DNA of 64,000 nt from Marinomonas spartinae (lineage in GTDB: Bacteria > Pseudomonadota > Gammaproteobacteria > Pseudomonadales > Marinomonadaceae), in assembly GCF_900089775.1 (NCBI RefSeq), contig NZ_FLOB01000002.1, positions 248,001 to 312,000 on the forward strand, in the 5' to 3' direction. Below, one piece after another: positions 56,387-64,000 of the stretch. Each line of letters begins with the position of its first letter. Positions within the stretch are counted from its first letter, which is position 1. Under the pieces are notes generated by a model, which saw only the letters and a program-made list of their open reading frames with translations, did no database searches and had not been told where the DNA came from. Made by a program: the position numbers and the translations under genes.

Positions 56387-56779
56387 TCAATGTAAATGAT
56401 GCGCCTGTCGCTCACGATTGCGTTTTACCGCACTGGCTTTGATTTGGCTGAGTAGCTCAGTAAAGACATTGACATTGATCTCATTGAGGCGGTGAAACCG
56501 TAGGCAGTTTTCGCCAAATTGGGCATGATTTAGACGCTGGGCAAAGGAATAAAACAAGCTGGTATCTGAAAAATAGATGCATAGATGGTCTTGGCGAGCA
56601 GCGACCCCAAAGAGCCAGTCTGACTCTTGTTGGAAATAAGGGATGCCGAGGTCAAAAGAGAGCTCGGCATCTGGTGCTATTAGAGTCATTATATCAATGA
56701 TTTCATGCAAATCATCGCGCATTGCTGAGGCAGCGTGCTGAATATAATGATCGATAAAATTGCTTACAGGTGACGTCAT
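56387..56779 (-). CDS. DUF1801 family protein
   Basis: A 130-residue protein with the DUF1801/YdhG pattern: helical start, ELSFDLGIPYFQ, DWLFGVAARQDHLCIYF, CLRFHRLNEINVNVF. The function is unknown. It has a His-rich end (AHHLH). AGAGGTC lies before the start. Confidence 0.8.
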   Translation of the reverse strand: MTSPVSNFIDHYIQHAASAMRDDLHEIIDIMTLIAPDAELSFDLGIPYFQQESDWLFGVAARQDHLCIYFSDTSLFYSFAQRLNHAQFGENCLRFHRLNEINVNVFTELLSQIKASAVKRNRERQAHHLH

Positions 56780-56840
56780 CGTAATGACCTCTGTTAGGTG
56801 AGTTAATTTTTGCCTAACAGCCTGTTTTCAAAGAATAAAA

Positions 56841-57995
56841 TCATAAAATATTATTCTTTTTTAAGGCGACTTCAAGGCGCTCAATGGCTTGTTCAAGTTG
56901 ACGCATAGGACAACCAAAGTTTAAGCGAATAAAGGACGAATTACCAAATTCTTTACCATCCGATACGCCGACACCAGCCTCAAGAAAAAAATGATGAGGA
57001 TTATCAATATCTAAGGCCGAAACATCGATCCAAGCGAGGTAGGTTGCCTCAAGTTTTTGTATAGAAAACGGCGTTTTTTCCAGCCACTGTTGCAAAAAAT
57101 TACGGTTCTTGGTGAGGTAGCTCAGCAATGCTTGGTGCCATTGTTGACCTTCTTGATAAGCGGCCGAGGCGGCAACCAAACCAAGCATATTAGGGTAGGG
57201 TATTAAACCACTTTTAGCGTTGTTAAATGTCTGCCTTAGTTTTGCGTTTTCTATAACGGCAAAAGCGTAGCCCAATCCTGCAAGGTTGAAGGTTTTGCTA
57301 GGGGCCATTAATGTGATGGTACGATTTGCTGCATCCTCGTTCAAACTGGCAAAGGGGATGTGCTGTAAGTCATCAAAAATCAGGTCACAGTGGATTTCAT
57401 CACTGACGACCAGTAAATCATATTTTTTTGCTAGCGCATGGACTTGCGCTAATTCTTCTCTTGTATAGACAGTTCCGCCTGGATTGTGAGGGTTACATAG
57501 GAGAATCATTTTCGCATTAGCTTGCGCGCAGGCTTTTTCTAATTGATTGAAATCCGGTATCCAGCGGTCTTGCTGAATAGTCATGTCGACTGTTATTAGC
57601 TGACGTTGGGAGAGTTTTGGGGCTCTGTTCAGGTGGTAATACACTGGGCCTGGAACGATGATGCCATCATTTTCATTAGAAAAAGCTCTAACTGCCATAT
57701 GCAGAGCACAAACCAGCCCTGGTAGATGAAAAATAGCCGTTGGAGAGATGGACCAATGATATCGACATTCTAGATGGTTTAGGATGGCACTGTTTAGAGA
57801 TTTAGAGGCGTGGGTATAGCCAAAAACACCTTGATCAATGCGTTTATTTAATGCGCTTTTGATACATTCTGGCGAGTCAAAGTCCATGTCTGCGACCCAC
57901 ATTGGGATGACATGCTCAGGGTATTTTGCCCATTTATCACTTTGTGTTTGTGTGCGATCTATGAGGGTATCGAAATCAAATTGTGTTTTTTTCAT
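56841..57995 (-). CDS. patB: MalY/PatB family PLP lyase or aminotransferase
   Basis: A 384-residue fold-type I PLP enzyme of the MalY/PatB group (cystathionine beta-lyase-like, cleaving C-S bonds). It begins FDTLIDRTQTQSDKWAKYP with VIPMWVADMDFDSPECI. It also has LLCNPHNPGGTVYTREEL, DEIHCDLIF, MAPSKTFNLAGLG with the PLP Lys, and a final FIRLNFGCP. AAGGAAAAA precedes the start. It is divergent from betI. Confidence 0.92.
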   Translation of the reverse strand: MKKTQFDFDTLIDRTQTQSDKWAKYPEHVIPMWVADMDFDSPECIKSALNKRIDQGVFGYTHASKSLNSAILNHLECRYHWSISPTAIFHLPGLVCALHMAVRAFSNENDGIIVPGPVYYHLNRAPKLSQRQLITVDMTIQQDRWIPDFNQLEKACAQANAKMILLCNPHNPGGTVYTREELAQVHALAKKYDLLVVSDEIHCDLIFDDLQHIPFASLNEDAANRTITLMAPSKTFNLAGLGYAFAVIENAKLRQTFNNAKSGLIPYPNMLGLVAASAAYQEGQQWHQALLSYLTKNRNFLQQWLEKTPFSIQKLEATYLAWIDVSALDIDNPHHFFLEAGVGVSDGKEFGNSSFIRLNFGCPMRQLEQAIERLEVALKKNNIL

Positions 57996-58298
57996 ACGAT
58001 TTTTCCTTGTTAAATTATTTGAGCTCTATTCAATATTGGCTTGTCAATACTTTTTGTGTAAATTTTTCAATGCGTTATGTCGCATTTTTGTTGAAATTTT
58101 AATCATGATAGAAGCTTTTTTAAGCTGTATTTCCTTATTTTTTATCCTTAAGCGTCCCAAATATGCCAAAAAAAGATGTAAAAAAATTTTAAACGGTATT
58201 TTTTATATAAAAATCAATATCTTATGTTTGTTAGTGTGCTAATGTTTAGATTTGTCAAGGGTTGACCCTTGTTATAAAAACAGCCTAGTATGTTTTTC
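57996..58298. other. divergent spacer between patB and betI
   Basis: About 300 AT-rich bases with no supported gene. It holds the promoters of both neighbours and, at its right end, the BetI operator. Short open frames on both strands have no coding features. Confidence 0.5.
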
Positions 58299-58316
58299 AT
58301 TAAACGATTGTTTAAT
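58299..58316. promoter_or_regulatory. candidate BetI operator
   Basis: ATTAAAC-GATT-GTTTAAT, a perfect 7-bp dyad, 15 bases before the betI start. TetR-type BetI represses its own operon and binds dyads of this kind; the link is inferred from position. Confidence 0.6.
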
Positions 58317-58331
58317 AAAAAAGGATGCATT

Positions 58332-58910
58332 ATGCCAAAAGTTGGAATGCAAAAAATTCGTAAGCCTCAGCTTATTCAGGCGGCGATTGAAGCCATCAAC
58401 GAATACGGTTTTTCTGGTGCAACGGTCAGTATCATCGGTAAAAACGCTGGTGTTTCTCCTGCCATTATTAATCATTATTTTGGTGGAAAAAATGGTCTAT
58501 TCGAAGAAACCATGAAAAGTTTGATTCGTGAGTTTTTTGACATTTTGAGAACGCGGATTCAGCAGGCACATGATGCCAGTGCCAAAGAAAAAGTGATGGC
58601 CATCGTTCGAGCCAGTTTTAGCCAGTCTCAAACAAACCCTGAAGTCGTTAAAGCTTGGATGGGGTTTTGGGCTTCAGCCATGCATACGCCGTCATTGTAT
58701 CGACTACAGAATGTATACGCTCGTCGCTTGAATACGTCTTTGGTAGTGGTGTTACGAGATCACTTTGATATTGATGAGGCGCGAAACATTGCGCAGACGG
58801 TTGCCGCTTTGATTGATGGTATGTGGCTACGGGGTTCTCTTTCTGGCGGTATTGATAAGGCGCGGTCTGCGAAACAGATTCAAGCTTATTTAGACTTTGT
58901 TTTTAAATAA
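58332..58910 (+). CDS. betI: choline-responsive TetR repressor BetI
   Basis: A 192-residue TetR-family protein that starts MPKVGMQKIRKPQLIQAAIE, very close to known BetI. The helix-turn-helix is ATVSIIGKNAGVSPAIINHY, with FGGKNGLFEET after it. The C-terminal part has MGFWASAM and IDGMWLRGSLSG, typical of BetI ligand domains. It precedes choXWV. Confidence 0.93.
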   Translation: MPKVGMQKIRKPQLIQAAIEAINEYGFSGATVSIIGKNAGVSPAIINHYFGGKNGLFEETMKSLIREFFDILRTRIQQAHDASAKEKVMAIVRASFSQSQTNPEVVKAWMGFWASAMHTPSLYRLQNVYARRLNTSLVVVLRDHFDIDEARNIAQTVAALIDGMWLRGSLSGGIDKARSAKQIQAYLDFVFK

Positions 58911-59028
58911 GTTTTCAGGCCAATAGTTGGTCTTGAAAGGAGGTCGCAAGATATTTTCTTGCACCGCAATCTAGGGTAAGCATTGGTGCTTATTGCTTCA
59001 TGATGGGTTTTAAAAAAGAGGATAAGTT

Positions 59029-59973
59029 ATGTTAAAGAAGGCTGCTAAAACCGCATTGGTGGTTGGTATTGCCAGTATTTCTGGCTTAACGATGGCTGCA
59101 GGTCACAGTTGTTCGACGGTTCGTTTTTCGAATGTGGGTTGGACCGATATTTCTGCAACAACTGGATTAACGACTCAAGTGCTTCATGGCTTAGGTTACA
59201 AAACGACAATCGATCTTTTATCTGTTCCGGTGACTTTCTCGTCATTAAAAAATAAAAATATTGATGTTTTTCTAGGTAACTGGATGCCAACCATGAAATC
59301 CATTATTAAGCCCTATGAAAAATCTGGCGCGGTACAAGTGATTGGTCCTAATCTTGTGGGGGCGAAATACACCTTGGCTGTGAGTCGAGCTGCATATGAT
59401 GGTGGTGTGCACAGTTTCGCGGACATTGCCAAATACCGTAAAGAATTTAATGGCCGTATTTATGGCATTGAGCCGGGTAATGATGGTAATCGTTTGATCT
59501 CCGACATGATCAAGAAAAATGCCTTTGGACTGGGTAAATTCCAATTGGTTTCATCCAGTGAAGCGGGGATGTTGTCTCAGGTGAAACGAAATATCCGCCG
59601 CCATAAATGGATTGTTTTCTTGGGTTGGGAGCCGCACCCAATGAATACTGAGTTCAAAATGAATTACCTAAAAGGGGGGGATGATTACTTTGGTCCAAAC
59701 TACGGTGGTGCGAAAGTATATACGAATGTGCGTAAAGGCTACCTTCAAGAATGTCCAAATGTCGGTAAGCTTCTCACCAATCTTAAGTTCTCATTACCAA
59801 TGGAAAACCAAATCATGGGTTACATCATGAATGATGGTCAACAACCCTCTGCAGCGGCTAAAAAATGGCTTAAAGCAAATCCCGAAGTGTTAACTAGCTG
59901 GTTGGCTGGTGTCAAAACCAAGTCTGGCGGTAACGGTCTTGTGGCTGTGAAAAAATATCTTGGTGTGAACTAG
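59029..59973 (+). CDS. choX: choline ABC transporter binding protein ChoX
   Basis: A 314-residue periplasmic protein with a signal peptide (MLKKAAKTALVVGIASISGL, cleaved after MAA) and an OpuAC-type fold. Aromatic residues expected to cage the trimethylammonium group are visible (VGWTDISATT, FLGNWMPTMKS, GAKYTLAVS, FLGWEPHPMN). The upstream spacer (58911-59028) holds two small hairpins. Confidence 0.93.
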   Translation: MLKKAAKTALVVGIASISGLTMAAGHSCSTVRFSNVGWTDISATTGLTTQVLHGLGYKTTIDLLSVPVTFSSLKNKNIDVFLGNWMPTMKSIIKPYEKSGAVQVIGPNLVGAKYTLAVSRAAYDGGVHSFADIAKYRKEFNGRIYGIEPGNDGNRLISDMIKKNAFGLGKFQLVSSSEAGMLSQVKRNIRRHKWIVFLGWEPHPMNTEFKMNYLKGGDDYFGPNYGGAKVYTNVRKGYLQECPNVGKLLTNLKFSLPMENQIMGYIMNDGQQPSAAAKKWLKANPEVLTSWLAGVKTKSGGNGLVAVKKYLGVN

Positions 59974-60023
59974 TTTCTTTATGCATCTTAATTAATGCAT
60001 AAGGTTGTTAGTGAAAGGTATGT

Positions 60024-60050
60024 ATTGACGGTTTGCAATGAACCGTCAAT
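60024..60050 (+). other. intercistronic hairpin between choX and choW
   Basis: Perfect 10-bp stem ATTGACGGTT / AACCGTCAAT with loop TGCAATG, followed by A-rich sequence. It probably protects the choX message and so raises binding protein over the permease. Confidence 0.65.
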
Positions 60051-60076
60051 AAAAAAGATTAATTCGGGAGAAGACT

Positions 60077-60922
60077 ATGAATTGGCTAACGGAACATAAA
60101 ATCCCTCTTGGCGCATGGATGGAAACATTTGTTAATTGGCTAGTAAATAATGCCTCCAGTTTTTTTGACATGATTTCTAATGTATTAGGAACCATGATTA
60201 CATCTATGGTTGATGCCTTAATGTGGATTCCTCCGCTGGCTGTCGTTGCGATCGTGGTGGTGGGTGTTTGGTTTTTGCATAAGAATGTTGGTTTGATGGT
60301 GTTCATCGCCGCTTCCATGTTGCTCATTATGAATTTAGGTTACTGGCAGGATACGGTTGAAACTTTGGTGATGGTGATATCGGCGACGGCATTTAGTGTG
60401 CTGATTGGCGTACCTATCGGTATTGCTGCCGCCCATAGACCTTGGCTGTATATGATATTGCGGCCCATTTTAGATTTGATGCAAACCATTCCGACGTTTG
60501 TGTATTTGATTCCTACCTTGATTTTATTTGGACTGGGCTATGTGCCTGGTTTGATTTCTACGATTATTTTTGCCATTGCGGCGCCGATTCGTTTGACCTA
60601 TTTAGGCGTAAGCAAGGTGCCGAATGAATTGTTGGAAGCGGGGCTTGCTTTTGGTTGTACAAAATCCAAACTACTGTACAAGGTGGAGTTGCCTGCTGCG
60701 ATGCCAAGCATTATGGCGGGGGTTACCCAATGTATTATGCTGTCTCTATCTATGGTTGTGGTTGCTGCGTTAGTGGGGGCTAATGGTTTAGGACGCCCTG
60801 TGGTTCAAGCATTGAATACGATTAATATCTCGCAAGGTTTTGAAGCGGGTGTATCCATCGTTTTGGTGGCGATCATGTTGGATCGTATTTGTAAAACACC
60901 ATCAATGACTCGTGAGGGATAA
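60077..60922 (+). CDS. choW: choline ABC transporter permease ChoW
   Basis: A 281-residue inner-membrane permease with about six to seven membrane segments. The transporter loop is GLAFGCTKSKLLYKVELPAAM with MAGVTQCIMLSLSM. The DLMQTIPTFVYLIP segment is typical of ProW/ChoW. It is followed by choV after 2 bases. Confidence 0.93.
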   Translation: MNWLTEHKIPLGAWMETFVNWLVNNASSFFDMISNVLGTMITSMVDALMWIPPLAVVAIVVVGVWFLHKNVGLMVFIAASMLLIMNLGYWQDTVETLVMVISATAFSVLIGVPIGIAAAHRPWLYMILRPILDLMQTIPTFVYLIPTLILFGLGYVPGLISTIIFAIAAPIRLTYLGVSKVPNELLEAGLAFGCTKSKLLYKVELPAAMPSIMAGVTQCIMLSLSMVVVAALVGANGLGRPVVQALNTINISQGFEAGVSIVLVAIMLDRICKTPSMTREG

Positions 60923-60924
60923 TC

Positions 60925-62112
60925 ATGGCTGTTGTGAAAATTGAAAATATAGACATTGTATTTGGTAAAAACCTCGCTAAGACGCTACCTCTCATGGATA
61001 AAGGCCATGGCCGCGATGAAATTATTGGTATGACTGGGGATGTGGTTGGTGTACGAGATGCCAATATTGAAGTAAATGAAGGCGAAATTTGTGTTTTGAT
61101 GGGCTTATCAGGGTCTGGTAAGTCGACTTTGCTGCGTGCGGTGAATGGACTCAATAAAGTTGCCCGTGGTCGTTGCATGGTTCGCGATGGAGACAAGATG
61201 GTCGATATGGCTTCTTGTGATGATGCAACCTTGCGCCGTATGCGTACTCATCGAGTGTCAATGGTTTTTCAGAGTTTTGCTTTGATGCCTTGGCTAACGG
61301 TATTAGAAAACGTGGCGTTTGGTTTAGAAATGCAGGGTATGCCAAAAACCAAACGATTAGAGAAAGCGGAAGAGCAATTAAAAATGGTGGGGCTTGATAA
61401 ATGGGCTTCTAAATATCCAGATGAGCTGTCTGGAGGGATGCGTCAACGGGTAGGGCTAGCGCGTGCCTTTGCGATGGACACTGATGTGTTGTTAATGGAT
61501 GAACCTTTTTCCGCATTGGATCCACTGATCCGCTCTCAGCTGCAGGATGAGTTGATCGAGTTGCAAAAGCGCTTGAAGAAAACCATCATTTTTGTGAGTC
61601 ATGATCTAGATGAGGCTTTGAAGATTGGCTCTAAAATAGCCATTATGGAATCGGCTCGTATTGTTCAACAAAATACTCCTGAACAAATAGTCCTTAACCC
61701 GGCGACTGAGTACGTTGAGCGATTTGTCGCGCATACAAACCCATTGCATGTGTTGTGTGGTAATTCATTGATGACGCCAATTGCAGAGTTACCCATAAAG
61801 GATAACCGTTATTCTTTAACGGAAAACCTTTGGATGACGTTGAAAGAAGGTGAGTTTGTCGATGTGCACTCTGCTCAAGGTGACAGTGTCGCAACCGCTC
61901 AATGGGAAGAAGGAATGGCTATTGACGATCTTCAAGAAGGGGTTATCGTTCGTGTGCCAGAGACCATTAAAATGCGTGATGCAGTGGAAATTTGCTATCA
62001 ATCGAAGCAGCCTCTCTTGCTCGAAAATGCAGGGCAGTGTGTTGGTTTATTAAACGACCATAATTTCTACCATGCTTTGCTCGGTAAGCATTTTAGTCGT
62101 GATGACGTATGA
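60925..62112 (+). CDS. choV: choline ABC transporter ATP-binding protein ChoV
   Basis: A 395-residue ProV/ChoV-type ATPase. Walker A is MGLSGSGKSTLLRAVNGL, the Q-loop FQSFALMPW, the signature ELSGGMRQRVGLARAF, Walker B VLLMDEPFSALDP and the switch VSHDLDEALK. The C-terminal 100 residues form a divergent regulatory domain in place of clear CBS repeats. Confidence 0.93.
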   Translation: MAVVKIENIDIVFGKNLAKTLPLMDKGHGRDEIIGMTGDVVGVRDANIEVNEGEICVLMGLSGSGKSTLLRAVNGLNKVARGRCMVRDGDKMVDMASCDDATLRRMRTHRVSMVFQSFALMPWLTVLENVAFGLEMQGMPKTKRLEKAEEQLKMVGLDKWASKYPDELSGGMRQRVGLARAFAMDTDVLLMDEPFSALDPLIRSQLQDELIELQKRLKKTIIFVSHDLDEALKIGSKIAIMESARIVQQNTPEQIVLNPATEYVERFVAHTNPLHVLCGNSLMTPIAELPIKDNRYSLTENLWMTLKEGEFVDVHSAQGDSVATAQWEEGMAIDDLQEGVIVRVPETIKMRDAVEICYQSKQPLLLENAGQCVGLLNDHNFYHALLGKHFSRDDV

Positions 62113-62164
62113 CCTGTGTAAATAAACTGTTCTATACATAAGCATATGCCTGTAAAAACTTTCG

Positions 62165-62201
62165 CAAAGGCCTTTATAGTTCGACTATATGGGCCTTTTT
62201 T
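62165..62201 (+). terminator. Rho-independent terminator after choV
   Basis: AAAGGCC... pairs with GGCCTTT over a stem with a 2-base internal mismatch (TTATAGT/ACTATAT inner part, loop TCG), followed by six T. It ends the betI-choXWV unit. Confidence 0.85.
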
Positions 62202-62348
62202 CTATCAAAAGCAGTAAAAAAAGTTGGCATTTTACGTGCTTACAATGATTGATAAATATTAGGTATTGCAATGCCTGTTCGTGTCGGTATAGTCTGCCGA
62301 AATTATGACCACTACGATATTTATTATTGCTAATTCAAAGGAATCTGC

Positions 62349-63632
62349 ATGATCAAGCAAACCCTTTTTCCAATTTGGAGTCTACTTTTCGGTATTGCTA
62401 TTATCACGATGGCGAGTGCCTTACAGAGCTCGTTAATTGGTATTCGTGCCGCGATTGAATCGTTTGATACGACGGCAACGGGTCTGATTATGTCAGCCTA
62501 CTATTTAGGTTTTATTCTTGGTTCTCAGTTGGTACCTAATTGGGTTAAGAGCGTCGGTCATATTCGGGTGTTTGCTGCAGTGGCTTCTTTAGCTTCTGTT
62601 ACTATATTAATGCAATCTGTCGTAGTGAACCCATGGTTCTGGATGCTGATGCGTATGGGAACGGGCCTTTGTTATGCTGGTTTGTTCATTGTGACAGAAA
62701 GCTGGCTTAATGATATTGCGACGAATAATACTCGTGGACGTTTGTTTTCGATTTACGTTATCGAGATATGGGCCAGTCAAACCTTGGGGCAGTTTTTACT
62801 TAATGTCTCCTCGCCAAGTGGTTATGGATTATTTATTTTAACCTCTGTATTAATTTCCCTTGCGTTGGTACCTTTATTATTAGTTCGTACCCCATCGCCC
62901 ACCATTCTTGTACCAGAAAAGCTCAATATTCTTGGCCTGATAAAAACTGCTCCTTTGGGGGTAACGGGTGTCACTATTGCAGGTGTCACTTCAGGGGCGA
63001 TCTTGGGACTGGGGGCTCTCTATGCCCAGCGAATGGGCATGGATGTTGGCAAAATCTCGCTCTTTATTGGGGCTAGTTATCTCGGTGGTATGCTTTTACA
63101 GTGGCCAATTGGTAAGTTGTCTGATCGCCAAGATCGTCGAGTGACCATTCTTTGGGTTGGTATCGTGGGGGCCATCGGTGCCTTTGTTGTACCGCTTGGT
63201 GCGTCAATGAAGAGTGAAATTGTCATGATGGTTGGCATGTTCTTTATTGGTGCCTTTACCTTCCCGATGTATTCGTTGGCCTCGTCCCATATTAATGACC
63301 AGCTACGGCCTGAACAAATTCTCTCTGCGAGTAGTGGGATGATTCTACTTAACGGGGTTGGCGGGATTTGTGGGCCCTTGTTTGCATCCGCTTTGATGGA
63401 TTTGGTGCGTATTGATGCACTGTTTTGGTTTATTGCGGCGATGAACTTAACCGTTGCTCTGGTTGCCTTGTATCGTATCAATTACCAACCACCAATGATC
63501 ATCGAAGATCAAGGGGATCAAATTCAAGTGGCTCTGGCAGTCAGTCCGGTGGTGACGGCAGAAATGTTGGTCGAAGCCGACTCCTCTATTTCGTCACTGG
63601 AAGAGAGTCATGAGGTAGAGATTAAGCTATAA
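62349..63632 (+). CDS. MFS transporter (YcaD-like)
   Basis: A 427-residue major facilitator protein with about twelve membrane segments. It has the RMGTGLCYAGLFIVTESWLN and NNTRGRLFSIYVI segments seen in YcaD-like carriers, and GKLSDRQDRRVTI between helices 8 and 9. An acidic tail of about 45 residues follows. The substrate is unknown. AAAGGAATC precedes ATG 62349. Confidence 0.9.
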   Translation: MIKQTLFPIWSLLFGIAIITMASALQSSLIGIRAAIESFDTTATGLIMSAYYLGFILGSQLVPNWVKSVGHIRVFAAVASLASVTILMQSVVVNPWFWMLMRMGTGLCYAGLFIVTESWLNDIATNNTRGRLFSIYVIEIWASQTLGQFLLNVSSPSGYGLFILTSVLISLALVPLLLVRTPSPTILVPEKLNILGLIKTAPLGVTGVTIAGVTSGAILGLGALYAQRMGMDVGKISLFIGASYLGGMLLQWPIGKLSDRQDRRVTILWVGIVGAIGAFVVPLGASMKSEIVMMVGMFFIGAFTFPMYSLASSHINDQLRPEQILSASSGMILLNGVGGICGPLFASALMDLVRIDALFWFIAAMNLTVALVALYRINYQPPMIIEDQGDQIQVALAVSPVVTAEMLVEADSSISSLEESHEVEIKL

Positions 63633-63699
63633 GGTTTGCTTCTCATCGGCTCTTCAAGGCGCCATACAGTTGTCGTTGATCGTGTCTTTATTGATGCGA

Positions 63700-64000
63700 C
63701 TAAAACGATGATTGTGTAGCGATTTTTATGGCGATGATACTGATGAGCAGGGCATTTGCTCGATTAAACCAGCGCCAGAAACGAACGGAGCTTAGCCAGT
63801 TTGCACACAGGTGGCCGAGAATGGACAGTAATAAAAACCATATAATGGAGGCGCTAATCCCCCCAATAACAAAGAATAGTGTGCTGTCTGGAAACTGATT
63901 GGCCAAACTGCCCATTAAGACCATGGTATCTAAATAGAAATGTGGGTTTAACCAAGTGACGGCCAATGCCATTAAAAACAGGGGCCATATGGATAGACGC
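63700..64000 (-). CDS. LysE/ArgO family amino acid exporter (partial)
   Basis: The C-terminal 100 residues of a LysE/ArgO exporter; the frame stays open to the window edge, so the N-terminal part lies beyond 64000. The FLMALAVTWLNPHFYLD segment with the conserved Asn-Pro and Tyr-Leu-Asp is diagnostic. Three hydrophobic segments are visible. The family exports basic amino acids. Confidence 0.85.
   Translation of the reverse strand, partial: RLSIWPLFLMALAVTWLNPHFYLDTMVLMGSLANQFPDSTLFFVIGGISASIIWFLLLSILGHLCANWLSSVRFWRWFNRANALLISIIAIKIATQSSF

Overview
The window looks like chromosomal DNA of a marine gammaproteobacterium, most likely an Oceanospirillales member close to Marinomonas. This is inferred from the flagellin type, the flagellin-FlaG-FliD-FliS-Maf-Pse layout, the NrtR-Prs-NadV locus, the BetI-ChoXWV cluster and the type I-F CRISPR system. 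No ribosomal RNA gene, convincing tRNA gene, transposase or integrase was seen.

Region 1 (1-14.2 kb) builds and decorates the flagellar filament. A degenerate HD-GYP protein is followed by two flagellins, each behind a clear sigma-28 promoter, then flaG, fliD, fliS, a fliT-like gene, a Maf glycosyltransferase, pseI and pseG. The convergent pseB-pseC-pseF arm supplies the other pseudaminic-acid enzymes; pseH is not in the window. Region 2 (14.3-27.2 kb) is mostly housekeeping: tag, nudF-yqiB-yqiA-parE, an NAD salvage locus (nrtR with two operators, a PRPP-synthase-like gene, nadV), an unusual pair encoding a papain-like Cys/His protein and an HDAC-family deacetylase, a YecA-family protein, an aromatic/aspartate aminotransferase and a methyltransferase.

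Region 3 (27.3-43.9 kb) is the accessory core. A WYL-domain regulator of BrxR/CapW type precedes a complete type I-F cas operon (cas1, cas2-3, csy1, csy2, csy3, csy4), a leader with a nested inverted repeat, and a 50-repeat, 49-spacer array. The array contains two repeat types. The newer, leader-side repeats have lost the loop-closing base pair of the Cas6f hairpin and gained a pair at the base. Beyond the array lies a 3.7-kb cassette with a hydrolase-like gene broken by one in-frame stop and three tandem paralogues, resembling an effector with duplicated immunity genes. On the far side of the cassette are three degenerate type I-F repeats with two spacers of exactly 32 nt, so the cassette appears to sit inside the old end of the CRISPR array.

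Region 4 (43.9-64 kb) is metabolism and transport: an EAL protein with an N-terminal Cys cluster, an alpha/beta hydrolase, a pirin/LysR divergent pair, an AEC transporter, a YtfQRT-YjfF galactofuranose-type ABC transporter, a Gfo/Idh/MocA oxidoreductase with a natural poly-His tail, UPF0502, a sterol desaturase-family enzyme, a DUF1801 protein, a MalY/PatB-type lyase, BetI with a choline ABC transporter, an MFS transporter and the end of a LysE/ArgO exporter.

Functions are assigned by reading motifs and family resemblance; no database search was run.
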